From assembly GCA_964641665.1 (NCBI GenBank), contig CAZXKO010000027.1:1-64000 (forward strand): a DNA stretch of 64,000 bases, given 5' to 3'. Numbering within the stretch: position 1 is the stretch's first letter; each line of letters opens with the position of its first letter. A program made the translations under genes and the position numbers. Origin of the DNA: Gp1-AA133 sp964641665. Its GTDB lineage: Bacteria; Acidobacteriota; Terriglobia; Terriglobales; Acidobacteriaceae. Below the pieces are notes generated by a model. It worked only from the letters and a program-made list of their open reading frames with translations, was not told the DNA's origin and made no database searches. Below are positions 35,152-44,271 of this stretch, one piece after another.

Positions 35152-35460
35152 ATGTCGGACACTAATAGCAACAGTTTCCTCTGGTTCTTGGCTGGTTTGG
35201 GCGTGGGCGCAGTGGTCGGTGTACTCTACGCTCCGCGTTCCGGGAACGAGACTCGCGAAGCCCTGCGGTCCAAGGCCGAAGAAGGACGCGACTATGTTCG
35301 CACGCGTGCTCGCGATGCGCGTTCCCAGGCTACAGAGTGGGTCGATAAGGGCCGCGGCGTTCTGAACCAGCAGAAAGACCAGTTCCGCGCCGCCTACGAT
35401 GCCGGGCGCCAAGCGTACCATGAGGCTACCGCGGAAGACGCAGCCGCCAAGAACCTGTAG
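35152..35460 (+). CDS. YtxH-domain membrane protein
   Basis: The 102-residue protein has one N-terminal helix with FLAGLGVGAVVGVLYAPRSG, the YtxH signature (glycine-rich helix followed by LYAPRSG). A charged amphipathic helical tail follows (YVRTRARDARSQATEWVDKG). YtxH proteins are general-stress-linked in Firmicutes; their function is unknown. GGAGGA precedes the ATG. The next gene, a DUF948-like protein, follows after 57 bases; the two families are often neighbours. Confidence 0.87.
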   Translation: MSDTNSNSFLWFLAGLGVGAVVGVLYAPRSGNETREALRSKAEEGRDYVRTRARDARSQATEWVDKGRGVLNQQKDQFRAAYDAGRQAYHEATAEDAAAKNL

Positions 35461-35517
35461 TCGTTCAGTTCTCCGCAGCGTCGCAGCCGATCGGGACCAG
35501 CAGCGGAGGTCAAATCT

Positions 35518-36027
35518 ATGGGAAACCTCGTACCTGTGTTCATTATCGCGACCGCGATTGCAGTGATTATTCAGGCGGGCATTCTGGTGGCCCTCTTCTT
35601 CGCGGTTATGAAGACCACCGGCCGGGTGGAAGCCTTAGCGACTGAAGTCAGGACCAAGGCCCTGCCCACGATGGAAACCCTGCAAGCAATGCTGGTTGAG
35701 CTTCGCCCCAGGGTGAACGACATTGTGGCTAACGTCGACCAGTCGGCTCGTATGGCGCGGGCGCAGATGGAACGGTTGGACGCTACCGTCAGCGATGTAG
35801 TGGACCGTGCCCGTCTGCAGGTGATTCGCGCGGATGAACTCGTCAACCGCACGCTTGACCGGGTCGAGGAAACCAGCGACATGGTGCATAAGACCGTGGT
35901 GTCCCCCATTCGGCAGGTGGCGGGGGTGCTCCAGGGCCTCAGCGCAGGCCTCGAGTTCTTCCTCGGCCGCAAGCGCCGCCAGTCCCGCGATGGGATGGGC
36001 GTGCCTCAGGATGAGTTGTTCATCTAG
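35518..36027 (+). CDS. DUF948-like membrane protein with coiled coil
   Basis: The 169-residue protein has one N-terminal helix (VFIIATAIAVIIQAGILVAL). A long amphipathic/coiled-coil region follows (RVNDIVANVDQSARMARAQM, VDRARLQVIRADELVNRTLD), with a conserved-looking PIRQVAGVLQGLSAGLEFFL before a basic end. The pattern of a membrane helix plus methyl-accepting-like coils matches DUF948 proteins. It probably forms a unit with the YtxH protein upstream. Confidence 0.78.
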   Translation: MGNLVPVFIIATAIAVIIQAGILVALFFAVMKTTGRVEALATEVRTKALPTMETLQAMLVELRPRVNDIVANVDQSARMARAQMERLDATVSDVVDRARLQVIRADELVNRTLDRVEETSDMVHKTVVSPIRQVAGVLQGLSAGLEFFLGRKRRQSRDGMGVPQDELFI

Positions 36028-36102
36028 AAGACTCTGGGGCAGGAATTCTAGACGGGCGCAGACTCGGGGGGCTGCGATCTTGTACTACTGCGAATCGCTG
36101 CT

Positions 36103-37215
36103 TCAGACAATCCAACCTCCGCCCACTACTACATCACCATCGTAGAAGACCGCTGCCTGACCCGGAGTGATCGCTCGCTGCGGTTGATCGAACGTCAGGA
36201 CCAGTTCATCGTCGGTGGACTTCTCCAAGAAAGCTGGCGCCGGCTCGTGGCGGTGCCGGATCTTCGCCGTCACCCGCATCGGCTCGGTCAGATCCTCCAC
36301 CGCAATAAGATTCGCTCGACGGACCCGCAGCTTGTTCGAGTAGAGCTGTTCGCTGTTTCCAACCACAACCTGACCGGCTTCGCCGTTGATCTTGATAACG
36401 TACAAAGGCGAACCGGTGGCCACACCCAGCCCTTTGCGCTGACCGACCGTGAAATTATGAACGCCCTGGTGTTCGCCGATCACCCGGCCATTGGTGGTCA
36501 CCAGCTCGCCGGACGTGTCCGGCAGGGCTTCTCCCCGCTCGGCCAAGTACGCATCCAGAAATCGCTTGTAGTCTCCACCGGGGACAAAACAGATCTCCTG
36601 CGAATCGGGCTTCTCGGCCAGCGCCAGTCCATGCTTGCGCGCTAACTCCCGCACCGCGGGCTTGGTCATCCCACCCAAGGGGAAGATCGTCCGGCTGAGC
36701 TGCTCTTGTGTAAGCCCGAACAGGAAGTAGGTCTGATCCTTGGCCAGATCAGCTGGCCGCTTCAACAACCATCGGCCACGCTTCTCGTCGAATTCCACAC
36801 GGGCGTAGTGGCCAGTCGCCAGCGTGTCCGCGCCGATCTGCCGCGCCACGATCAGCAATTGGTCAAACTTCAGATGGTTGTTGCACAGGCTGCAGGGGAT
36901 CGGGGTGCGCCCTGAGAGGTAGTCCTGTACAAACGGCTGTACCACGTCCCGCTCAAAGCGTTCTTCGTGATTGACCACGTAGTAAGGAATGCCGATGGTT
37001 TCGGCCACCCGCCGCGCGTCGTAGACGTCATCGAGCGAACAGCAGCGGCCCTGAACGGCCTCCGGCATGCCTTCGTGTCCGGCGAGACGGCGCTGATTCC
37101 AGAGCTGCATGGTGAGGCCCACAACCTCGTGCCCCTCGGCGCGCAGCATGGCCGCGACGGTGGAGGAATCGACACCGCCTGACATGGCCACGGCTATGGT
37201 CTTCAAGTTTTCCAT
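36103..37215 (-). CDS. mnmA: tRNA-specific 2-thiouridylase MnmA
   Basis: MnmA thiolates U34 of tRNA Lys, Glu and Gln using ATP and persulfide sulfur. The 370-residue product begins with the PP-loop AVAMSGGVDSSTVAAML. The catalytic cysteines sit in CSLCNNHLKFDQL and SQEICFVPGGDYKRFL. It ends with the usual beta-barrel domain (GQAAVFYDGDVVVGGGWI). The cysteine desulfurase gene lies 57 bases upstream in the same direction, as in B. subtilis yrvO-mnmA, and is its likely sulfur donor. ATG at 37215 is chosen because it directly precedes the PP-loop. Confidence 0.94.
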   Translation of the reverse strand: MENLKTIAVAMSGGVDSSTVAAMLRAEGHEVVGLTMQLWNQRRLAGHEGMPEAVQGRCCSLDDVYDARRVAETIGIPYYVVNHEERFERDVVQPFVQDYLSGRTPIPCSLCNNHLKFDQLLIVARQIGADTLATGHYARVEFDEKRGRWLLKRPADLAKDQTYFLFGLTQEQLSRTIFPLGGMTKPAVRELARKHGLALAEKPDSQEICFVPGGDYKRFLDAYLAERGEALPDTSGELVTTNGRVIGEHQGVHNFTVGQRKGLGVATGSPLYVIKINGEAGQVVVGNSEQLYSNKLRVRRANLIAVEDLTEPMRVTAKIRHRHEPAPAFLEKSTDDELVLTFDQPQRAITPGQAAVFYDGDVVVGGGWIV

Positions 37216-37272
37216 CAGAGCTTCAGCTGCGCTCCCTCGCGCCTCGCGGCTCAAAGCTGCCCTTCCCGACGA

Positions 37273-38433
37273 CTAGCGACTGACGACCGCCTTCCCTGCC
37301 GGTGACAATTCCCGCAACCTCGTCACCGTCTCCATCACAAGCGCGATCGCAAAATCGACATCATCGTCGGTGTTCTGCTTCCCGAGGCTCAAGCGGATGC
37401 TCGCCCGCGCCCGATCCGCCGGCATCCCCATCGCCGTGAGCACGTGCGACGGTTCGATCGCTCCTGACGAACACGCGGCACCGGTCGACACCGCCAAGCC
37501 CTTCAGGTCAAGTGCAATCACCAGGGACTCGCCATCGATGAAATCAAAGCAAATGCTGGTCGTGTTGGGTACGCGCGGCGCCCCCACGCCATTCACTCTG
37601 GCTGAGTCCAATTGCAGCAATGCCCGCTCGAGCCGGTTCCGCTTCGTCGACAACTGCTCCGTCTCTCCGCGATCCAGGCCGCCACGGGCCAGCTCCGCCG
37701 CCTTTCCGAGACCCACGATACCCGGCACGTTCTCCGTCCCAGCCCGGCGAGACCGTTCGTGCCGCCCGCCAAACAGCATCGGTTCCAGCGTGGTTCCCTT
37801 CCGAACGTACAAAGCCCCGGCTCCTTGCGGCCCATGAATCTTGTGACCGGAAATCGCCAGGAGGTCGCATCCGATCCGGTGCACATCGATCGGGACTTTC
37901 CCCGCCGCCTGCACGGCATCGGTGTGGAAGCAGACATCCGCTTCAGCAGCAACCTTGCCGATCTCCTCGACTGGTTGCAGCACGCCGGTTTCGTTGTTGG
38001 CCATCATGATGGTGACCAGTTTGGTCTCCGGCCGCAAGGCCCGGCGAACGTCCTCCGGATCCACCACTCCCCGGCCATCAACGGGGACATAGGTAACCTC
38101 GCACCCTTGCGACTCCAGGTGCTTGCAAGCGTTGAGCACGGCGTGGTGCTCCACCGTCGAGGTAATCACGTGATCCCCGGGATCCGCCAATCCGAAGATG
38201 GCCAGGTTGTCAGCTTCCGTGCCACCGCTGGTAAACACGACCTCTGACGCACGGCAGCCGAGCAAATTGGCCACCGACTCGCGCGCGCCCTCAACCGCCG
38301 CCCGGGTCTCCTGCCCGTGGTGGTGGATCGACGAGGCATTCCCAAAGCGCTCGTCGAAGTAAGGCCTCATGGCCTCGAACACTTCGGGTAGCACGGGAGT
38401 TGTCGCGCTATTGTCGAGATAGACCCGGCGCAT
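37273..38433 (-). CDS. Cysteine desulfurase (NifS/IscS family)
   Basis: This PLP enzyme removes sulfur from cysteine as an enzyme-bound persulfide. The 386-residue product has YLDNSATTPVLPEVFEAM at the N-terminus, TSGGTEADNLAI, the His in STVEHHAVL, PLP-Lys in AISGHKIHGPQG and the active Cys in STGAACSSGAIEPSH, making it a group I enzyme. Next to mnmA and without iscU, iscA or regulators, it most likely serves tRNA thiolation (YrvO-like), though it could also support Fe-S assembly. Confidence 0.92.
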   Translation of the reverse strand: MRRVYLDNSATTPVLPEVFEAMRPYFDERFGNASSIHHHGQETRAAVEGARESVANLLGCRASEVVFTSGGTEADNLAIFGLADPGDHVITSTVEHHAVLNACKHLESQGCEVTYVPVDGRGVVDPEDVRRALRPETKLVTIMMANNETGVLQPVEEIGKVAAEADVCFHTDAVQAAGKVPIDVHRIGCDLLAISGHKIHGPQGAGALYVRKGTTLEPMLFGGRHERSRRAGTENVPGIVGLGKAAELARGGLDRGETEQLSTKRNRLERALLQLDSARVNGVGAPRVPNTTSICFDFIDGESLVIALDLKGLAVSTGAACSSGAIEPSHVLTAMGMPADRARASIRLSLGKQNTDDDVDFAIALVMETVTRLRELSPAGKAVVSR

Positions 38434-38554
38434 GGAATCGCAGACCCCAAGTATATTTTACGCTGGATCGGCGCCAGACGGGCTTCGGTGTGGATTGAGC
38501 GGTAGGGTTAGGCTGAGGCCTCGCGGAAATCAGCGAGGCTCCAGCCCCTGAAAT

Positions 38555-39385
38555 TTACTGGTTCGAGGCCATTTCGGGCCGCTTGTCTGAGATGACAAAA
38601 TTGACCGTCGTGGTTCCACTGGCCGACACCGTCACCTTCTTCGTCCATTCCACCGGATCCGAGAAGATGGGCCGCTGCACCCGCACCTGGGTCATGACGT
38701 CGTAGAGCGAACCTTGCCCCACGACCTTCCAGCCCTCGTGCCAGGCCTCGATTTCATAGTCGCCCGGCGGTACGTCGGTGAGACGGAAATTGCCATCTTC
38801 ATCGGTCACCGCGTAGTACGGGTGGGACACTACCATCATTTCCCCGTTCATCCACACATGCCCGGCATTGCAGCGCAGGTCGACCAGGCCTTCGCGGTTC
38901 ATCGAACGGGTGATGGTTTGATTGGCGAACGGAAACGGCAGGTTGTAGTCCGACGCCCCCGACATGTGCACCGTGTGCAGAACCGGATCGCTGCTCTTCA
39001 GATGCACGGTTGCATCCTTCGGTACCAGCAGAATGTGGGGCTCATAGCGGCAGTTCTTCTGGTTCAGGGACTGACGCGTTTCTGGCAAATCCATCGCTTT
39101 GCCCTTGGTGACGTTCTTGAGGAAAACGATGGTGTTGGCTACGCCACCGTTCGAACTGATCAGCAACCGTTCCAGATCCCGCTTTTTGAGAGACTGCGGA
39201 TCACAGATGTTGGGATCTTTGTTGATGGCCAGCCATGCGATCTTCGGTTCTGGACCGGCCCACTTCACCGTGCCCGTAATCGTGCCGCCATCGGTGACGG
39301 TTACGACCTGGTAGCCTGATTGCGCCGCGCTCCACGATGCGCTCAGTCCCAGCAGCACTGCGCAGCACATATTCTTTAACTGCAT
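38555..39385 (-). CDS. Secreted protein with cupredoxin-like and carboxypeptidase-regulatory-like parts
   Basis: The 276-residue protein has a signal peptide (MCCAVLLGLSASWSAAQS). The N-terminal half has GTVKWAGPEPKIAWLAINKD. The middle has ligand-like residues (VLHTVHMSG, DLRCNAGHVWMNGEMM), similar to a type-1 copper or methylamine-utilisation protein. A carboxypeptidase-regulatory-like segment (TDEDGNFRLTDVPPGDYEIE) follows. It may bind copper and act in the envelope; this is tentative. The start has an AGAGG-type ribosome-binding site. Confidence 0.72.
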   Translation of the reverse strand: MQLKNMCCAVLLGLSASWSAAQSGYQVVTVTDGGTITGTVKWAGPEPKIAWLAINKDPNICDPQSLKKRDLERLLISSNGGVANTIVFLKNVTKGKAMDLPETRQSLNQKNCRYEPHILLVPKDATVHLKSSDPVLHTVHMSGASDYNLPFPFANQTITRSMNREGLVDLRCNAGHVWMNGEMMVVSHPYYAVTDEDGNFRLTDVPPGDYEIEAWHEGWKVVGQGSLYDVMTQVRVQRPIFSDPVEWTKKVTVSASGTTTVNFVISDKRPEMASNQ

Positions 39386-39754
39386 CCCGCACCTCTCAGA
39401 GAGTTCAAGACCGTTTTGTCATGAAGCTCGGAGTCAGCAAAGAGCGCCCCTCAACGCCCCTCGCTTCTGGCGGCGACTTGTCGTGTCTTTCGGATGCTTC
39501 TTCGGATCCCGGACTCCTAACCGGGACGCTCCCCCTCACAACAACGCAAGTGCCATTGAACGCAGCCTATTAATCTCTGGGCTTCGACTCAAGTACCAAA
39601 GGTCTGGTGACTTCCAGGGAGGCGAGTCGGCAGACCGCAAATTGGCCGAAAATCCAATGACTTACGCGTCTCCGAGCTTTTTCGCTCCGGGCATTACCTC
39701 GGTCACGAAATCTCGTATTACGAGCTTTCTGTCGTTTTTCTGGAGAAAAACAAA
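39386..39754. other. Non-coding stretch
   Basis: No gene or RNA was recognised. It contains the upstream region of the cupredoxin-like gene. Confidence 0.4.
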
Positions 39755-39780
39755 ACGTGGCGTCCTCGCGGACGCCACGT
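39755..39780 (-). terminator. Rho-independent terminator after gltA
   Basis: ACGTGGCGTCC and GGACGCCACGT form an 11-bp stem with a 4-base loop; on the minus strand it is followed by TTTTGTTTTT. Confidence 0.9.
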
Positions 39781-39815
39781 CCAAACCTTTCCAAATTTTC
39801 GCCCGGTCTCTGTCC

Positions 39816-40958
39816 CTATCGTTTCTCCATCGGAATGTACTTGGACGGGTAGACGGGCCCGACATAGTCGGCCCGCGGCCGAATCAACCGGTTGTCGTCC
39901 AGTTGCTCGATCACGTGCGCTGACCAGCCGCTGATTCGCGAAACGGCAAAGATCGGCGTAAATAGATCTACGTCAATACCCAAGGTGTGGTAGGTAGAAG
40001 CGGAGTAGAAGTCGACATTCGCGTTCAGCTTCTTGTCCGCCTTTACGAACTCCTCAATCTTCTTTGAGATCTCAAACCATTTCGGCTCGCCGCTGGATTG
40101 GCCAAGATCCCGAGACATCTTCCGCAAGTGGGTAGCCCGAGGGTCTTCCGTGTGATACACGCGATGCCCGAACCCGGGCATCTTCTTCTTCTGCGCCAAC
40201 ATCCCTTTCACGTATTCGACTGGGTCCGCGCCATCCCGATCGATTGCGATCAGGATGTGAAACACCGACTCGTTCGCTCCGCCATGCAGTGGTCCTTTGA
40301 GCGTGCCAATGGCAGAAGTGACGGCGGAATGCATGTCCGACAGCGTCGCCGCGGTCACTCGGGCCGCAAAGGTTGAGGCGTTCAACTCGTGGTCGGCATG
40401 CAGAATCAGGGCAATATCGAGCGCCCGTTCCGCGGTGTGGGAAGGCTCTGTCCCGTTCAACATCAGCAGGAAGTTGGCGGAATGCGAAAGGCTGCGGTCT
40501 GGCTCGACTACGTCCTTCCCCTTACGGATGCGGTCATATGCCGCCACGATCATCGCAATCTGGGAGGTCAACCGGATGGCCTTGTGGACGTTGGCGTCGT
40601 GATCGTTCCTCTGGAATTCAGGGTCGTAAAACGACAGCGCCGAAACCGCCGTGCGCAGCGCGTCCATCGGCAGGGTGTGCTTGGGTGCAACGCGCAGCAG
40701 ATTAAGGATGGACGCGTCCAGTTTCCGCTCCTCCGCCATCCGCTCCCGCAATTCGCGCAACTCGTTGCGCTGGGGCAAACGCCCAAACCAGAGCAGGTAG
40801 CAGGTTTCTTCAAAATTGGAATTGTCGGCGAGATCGTGAATGTCGATTCCGCGATAAGCTAGAACACCCTTTTCGCCGTCGATGTAGCAGATGCTCGAGG
40901 TGGTCGCAACAACACCTTCAAGTCCCTTTGGAGCGTGGGTGGTCGTTACGCTGGACAT
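39816..40958 (-). CDS. gltA: Citrate synthase
   Basis: The enzyme condenses oxaloacetate and acetyl-CoA to start the TCA cycle. The 380-residue product has the family's active-site residues: His in KGPLHGGANESVF, His in MPGFGHRVYHTEDPRA and Asp in ANVDFYSASTYHTLG. It is of the short (type I-like, ~380 aa) bacterial form. A GAGGGAG ribosome-binding site lies before the ATG at 40958; the upstream 53-codon extension is not homologous. It could instead be a 2-methylcitrate synthase; no prpB/prpD genes are near, so citrate synthase is preferred. Confidence 0.93.
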   Translation of the reverse strand: MSSVTTTHAPKGLEGVVATTSSICYIDGEKGVLAYRGIDIHDLADNSNFEETCYLLWFGRLPQRNELRELRERMAEERKLDASILNLLRVAPKHTLPMDALRTAVSALSFYDPEFQRNDHDANVHKAIRLTSQIAMIVAAYDRIRKGKDVVEPDRSLSHSANFLLMLNGTEPSHTAERALDIALILHADHELNASTFAARVTAATLSDMHSAVTSAIGTLKGPLHGGANESVFHILIAIDRDGADPVEYVKGMLAQKKKMPGFGHRVYHTEDPRATHLRKMSRDLGQSSGEPKWFEISKKIEEFVKADKKLNANVDFYSASTYHTLGIDVDLFTPIFAVSRISGWSAHVIEQLDDNRLIRPRADYVGPVYPSKYIPMEKR

Positions 40959-41167
40959 ACTCCCTCGCAAAGCACTGGGATAGATTTCTGTTGCCGGCCC
41001 ACGAGGAATGGACGCGGGAATCCGCAACTGATTGTTATACGCCAAAAGCGGCACAGTTTCCAACCGTTCCGGGCTCAACGCGCGGGCGGGCAGCGTATAC
41101 TGAAATGTTTTCTTCATAGCCCCGGGCCAGCCTGTCTCCGGGCCGATTTTCTAATCCGGAGTTGTCG

Positions 41168-43270
41168 ATGAAGCACGTCCTTTTTCTTCTTACTCTGTGC
41201 TGTTTTCTCGTCTTGAGCATGTCGGCTGCCGCCGACGAGGGCATGTGGCTGTACAACGCCTTTCCGAAGGACCAAGTAAAGGCAAAATACGGTTTTGAAC
41301 CCACCCAGCAGTGGCTGGACCACATCCAGCTTTCCTCAGTTCGCTTCAACAACGGCGGTTCCGGATCGTTCGTGTCGGCCGACGGCCTCACCTTCACTAA
41401 TCATCACGTCGGGGCTGTCTGTGTTCAGCAGCTCTCCACTCATGGACGTGACTACATCAAGGAAGGCTTTTACGCCAGAACCCAAACTGAGGAGGCGAAA
41501 TGCCCGGATCTCGAACTCAACGTCCTGCTGAGTATTGAAGAAGTGACGAGTCAGGTGAACGCGGGTGTGAAGCCGGAAATGTCGACCTCCGAGGCCGGCC
41601 GCGTCCAGCGGGTTGCCATGTCGCGGATCGAGAAGGATTGCGTCCTTTCCACCGGCCTGCGCTGTGATGTCATCACTTTCTACTCAGGGGAGGTCTACAA
41701 CCTCTATCGCTACAAGAAATACACCGACGTGCGTTTGGTGTTCGCTCCCGAGTTCGACATCGCGTTCTTCGGAGGCGATCCCGATAACTTCACCTATCCG
41801 CGGTACGACCTCGACATCACCTTCTTCCGGGTCTACGAGAACGGCAAGCCGGCCCACACCGGGAACTTTCTGCGCTGGTCTGCGCAGGGTGTCAAGGACA
41901 ACGAACTGGTTTTCGTCTCCGGCAACCCGGGTTCGACGAGCCGCCTGCGGACCATCTCCCAGCTCGAGTTTCTACGCGACGTCGACTACCCTTCGCGCCT
42001 CGACACCTATAAACGGCGCGTCGCCCTGCTGCAAAAGTTCAGCGCTCAGTCGGAAGAGAATGCGCGCATCGCCAAAGAGCACCTTTTCGGCTACCAGAAC
42101 GCGTTCAAGGCGATTACCGGGTACCTTGCGGGCCTCAATGACAAGGAAGTCATGGCCAGCAGGAAGGCCGACGAAAACAGGCTGGCAGCAGCTCACCGAG
42201 CCGATGCCAAGGACAATGCCAACGGCAACCCATGGGGCGAGATCGACGCTGCTGTCAAGCTGCAGCGAGAGACGTCCCTGCCATTCTCTTACGTGGAGAA
42301 AACGCGCGGATTTAACTCAGAGCTGGCCTATTTCGCCCGCTGGATCGTGCGCGTCACCGAAGAAAAAACCAAGCCCAGCGATCAGCGTCTGCGGGAGTAT
42401 CGGGACTCCGCGTTGCCTTCGCTGGAACAGGAGCTATTTTCGACAGCACCCATCTACAAATCGCTTGAGACCGTAACCCTGGCCGACTCGTTCGCCGAGA
42501 TGCGCGGTGCACTGGGCGCCGACGACCCGGTCGTCCAGAAAGTCCTGAACGGCAAGACTCCTGAGAACGCCGCGAAAAACCTCATAGCCCACAGCAGGCT
42601 CGATGAGGTCTCCGTGCGAAGGCACTTGTACGAGGGTGGAGTCGCCGCACTGGAGGCTTCGAGCGATCCCCTTATTGCGTTGATGCGCGCCATCGACCCC
42701 GACGCCCGCACATTGCGCAAGCAGTATGACGACCAAGTGGACTCGGTGGAGCGTCGCGCCGGGGCCGCCATTGCCCGCGTCCATTTCGCCACAACCGGCT
42801 ACACCCAGCCGCCTGACGCGACCTTTACGCTACGCCTGAGTTACGGCACGGTGAAAGGCTATGAGGACAACGGAAAGAGGATCCCGTACCTCACGACCAT
42901 GGGCGGCGCGTTCGAACACGCCGCTGAGCACGGAAACCGCCCGCCGTATCAGCTCCCCAAGAGCTGGTCGGACACGAAGTCGAAGCTTAAACTCGCAACC
43001 CCGCTGAACTTTGTTTCGACTACCGACATCATCGGCGGAAATTCCGGAAGCCCCACCGTCAACCAGAACGGCGAAGTCGTCGGCGTCGTCTTCGATGGCA
43101 ATATCGAATCCCTTGCCTGGAATTTCGTCTACGACGACACAGTGGCGCGTGCCGTTCATGTGGACTCGCGCGGCATTCAGGAAGCGCTGCGGACCATCTA
43201 CGGGGCAACCGCACTGGCTGACGAACTCACAACCGGACAGGGCGCGGTTGGGAATCAAGGCAGTCGTTAG
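41168..43270 (+). CDS. S46-family dipeptidyl-peptidase (DPP7-like)
   Basis: The 700-residue secreted serine peptidase has a signal peptide (HVLFLLTLCCFLVLSMSAAA). The beginning DEGMWLYNAFPKDQVKAKYG is characteristic of S46. Catalytic His lies in FTNHHVGAV (about residue 80), Asp in FGGDPDNFTYPRYD, and Ser626 in GGNSGSP. The residue 18 positions after the catalytic Ser is Gly, as in DPP7 (hydrophobic P1), not Arg as in DPP11 (acidic P1). It releases dipeptides in the periplasm. CGGAG precedes the ATG at 41168. It is transcribed divergently from gltA. Confidence 0.9.
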   Translation: MKHVLFLLTLCCFLVLSMSAAADEGMWLYNAFPKDQVKAKYGFEPTQQWLDHIQLSSVRFNNGGSGSFVSADGLTFTNHHVGAVCVQQLSTHGRDYIKEGFYARTQTEEAKCPDLELNVLLSIEEVTSQVNAGVKPEMSTSEAGRVQRVAMSRIEKDCVLSTGLRCDVITFYSGEVYNLYRYKKYTDVRLVFAPEFDIAFFGGDPDNFTYPRYDLDITFFRVYENGKPAHTGNFLRWSAQGVKDNELVFVSGNPGSTSRLRTISQLEFLRDVDYPSRLDTYKRRVALLQKFSAQSEENARIAKEHLFGYQNAFKAITGYLAGLNDKEVMASRKADENRLAAAHRADAKDNANGNPWGEIDAAVKLQRETSLPFSYVEKTRGFNSELAYFARWIVRVTEEKTKPSDQRLREYRDSALPSLEQELFSTAPIYKSLETVTLADSFAEMRGALGADDPVVQKVLNGKTPENAAKNLIAHSRLDEVSVRRHLYEGGVAALEASSDPLIALMRAIDPDARTLRKQYDDQVDSVERRAGAAIARVHFATTGYTQPPDATFTLRLSYGTVKGYEDNGKRIPYLTTMGGAFEHAAEHGNRPPYQLPKSWSDTKSKLKLATPLNFVSTTDIIGGNSGSPTVNQNGEVVGVVFDGNIESLAWNFVYDDTVARAVHVDSRGIQEALRTIYGATALADELTTGQGAVGNQGSR

Positions 43271-43386
43271 TCGATTGTTCTTGGTTCTGGGTTGCTGGTG
43301 GTCGACGGTGAAACGGCACTCGCTTTGGGTTTCGTGCTGCCAGCGCGCACCTCTGAGCCAGTTCTCTGCGTGATCGACGAGAGGTC

Positions 43387-44163
43387 TTACTTCCCTTTCC
43401 AGCGCGGCTCGCGTTTCTCCAGAAACGCCTGCACTCCCTCGCGAGCATCCTCGGTCTGGATCAACTCTTCGAGATAGATCTTCTCCGCGCGCGCCAGACC
43501 TTTGTCGAAGTGCATCGAGTCCCAGCCGTAAAGGGCCTTCTTGGTCACACGCAGGGCCGCTGGACTTAGTCTGCTCAGACGGGCGATCAGTTCGTCTGCT
43601 TTCTCCTTCACCTGGTGGTCGGGCACTGCCGAGTTCGCGAGTCCCAGGAACCGTGCCTCCAGTCCATCGACCTTACGTCCCGTCAGGATCAGCTCGGCGG
43701 CGTGCTTTTGCCCGGTGACAGCCGCAAGTGCCGTCGCCGCTACCGGCGGAAAATTCGCCAGCGAGATTTCTGGAAATCCCCACGTTGCCGATTCCGAAGT
43801 GATCACCAAATCACACACCATTGCCAACTCTGCGCCGCCACCGAGGCAATGTCCGTGCACGGTCGCGATGGTTACCTTCCGTGACGCGACCAGCGCGCGA
43901 ACCACACCGTGAAACTTCGATAGCATCTCCGTGACCTTGTCCGGCGTGTGCGCCGCCACGTCCACTCCTGCGGAGAACACCTTATCCGATCCCATTAATG
44001 CGATCACGGCAACATCGTCGCGTGCCTCGACCTCGGCGATGACGGCCGCAAGTTCCCCCATCATGGGAATGTCGACGACGTTGAGCGGAGGATGGTGCAG
44101 GGTGATACGCGCCACCGGAGGATGGACGTGATACGAGAGACGAGTCAGCGAGCCTTGGGTCAC
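43387..44163 (-). CDS. Enoyl-CoA hydratase/isomerase family protein
   Basis: The 258-residue crotonase-fold enzyme has the oxyanion-hole motifs GSDKVFSAGVDVAAHT and HGHCLGGGAELAMVCDLVI, and the active-site region WGFPEISLANFPPVAATALA. The first catalytic glutamate of true hydratases sits at a position (GAELAM) that is kept. It is last in the same-strand run TetR, hydratase, BoxB-like oxygenase, hydratase. The GTG at 44163 is chosen because homology begins there, and a TATTCT lies six bases upstream; the ATG at 44244 would add 27 residues of low-quality sequence. Confidence 0.88.
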   Translation of the reverse strand: MTQGSLTRLSYHVHPPVARITLHHPPLNVVDIPMMGELAAVIAEVEARDDVAVIALMGSDKVFSAGVDVAAHTPDKVTEMLSKFHGVVRALVASRKVTIATVHGHCLGGGAELAMVCDLVITSESATWGFPEISLANFPPVAATALAAVTGQKHAAELILTGRKVDGLEARFLGLANSAVPDHQVKEKADELIARLSRLSPAALRVTKKALYGWDSMHFDKGLARAEKIYLEELIQTEDAREGVQAFLEKREPRWKGK

Positions 44164-44169
44164 GTAGGA

Positions 44170-44175
44170 AGAATA
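44170..44175 (-). promoter_or_regulatory. -10-like box of a possible leaderless hydratase transcript
   Basis: On the minus strand TATTCT is six bases before the GTG at 44163. The -35 is unclear; this would be an internal promoter of the cluster. Confidence 0.3.
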
Positions 44176-44271
44176 TCGCAAGCGTGGATCTAGTGTAGCG
44201 CCGGCATCCTGCCAGCTGTCGCGCGGGCGTGTTGCTCGCCCCACGACCGAAAACCTCTCCCAGGCAAACCC

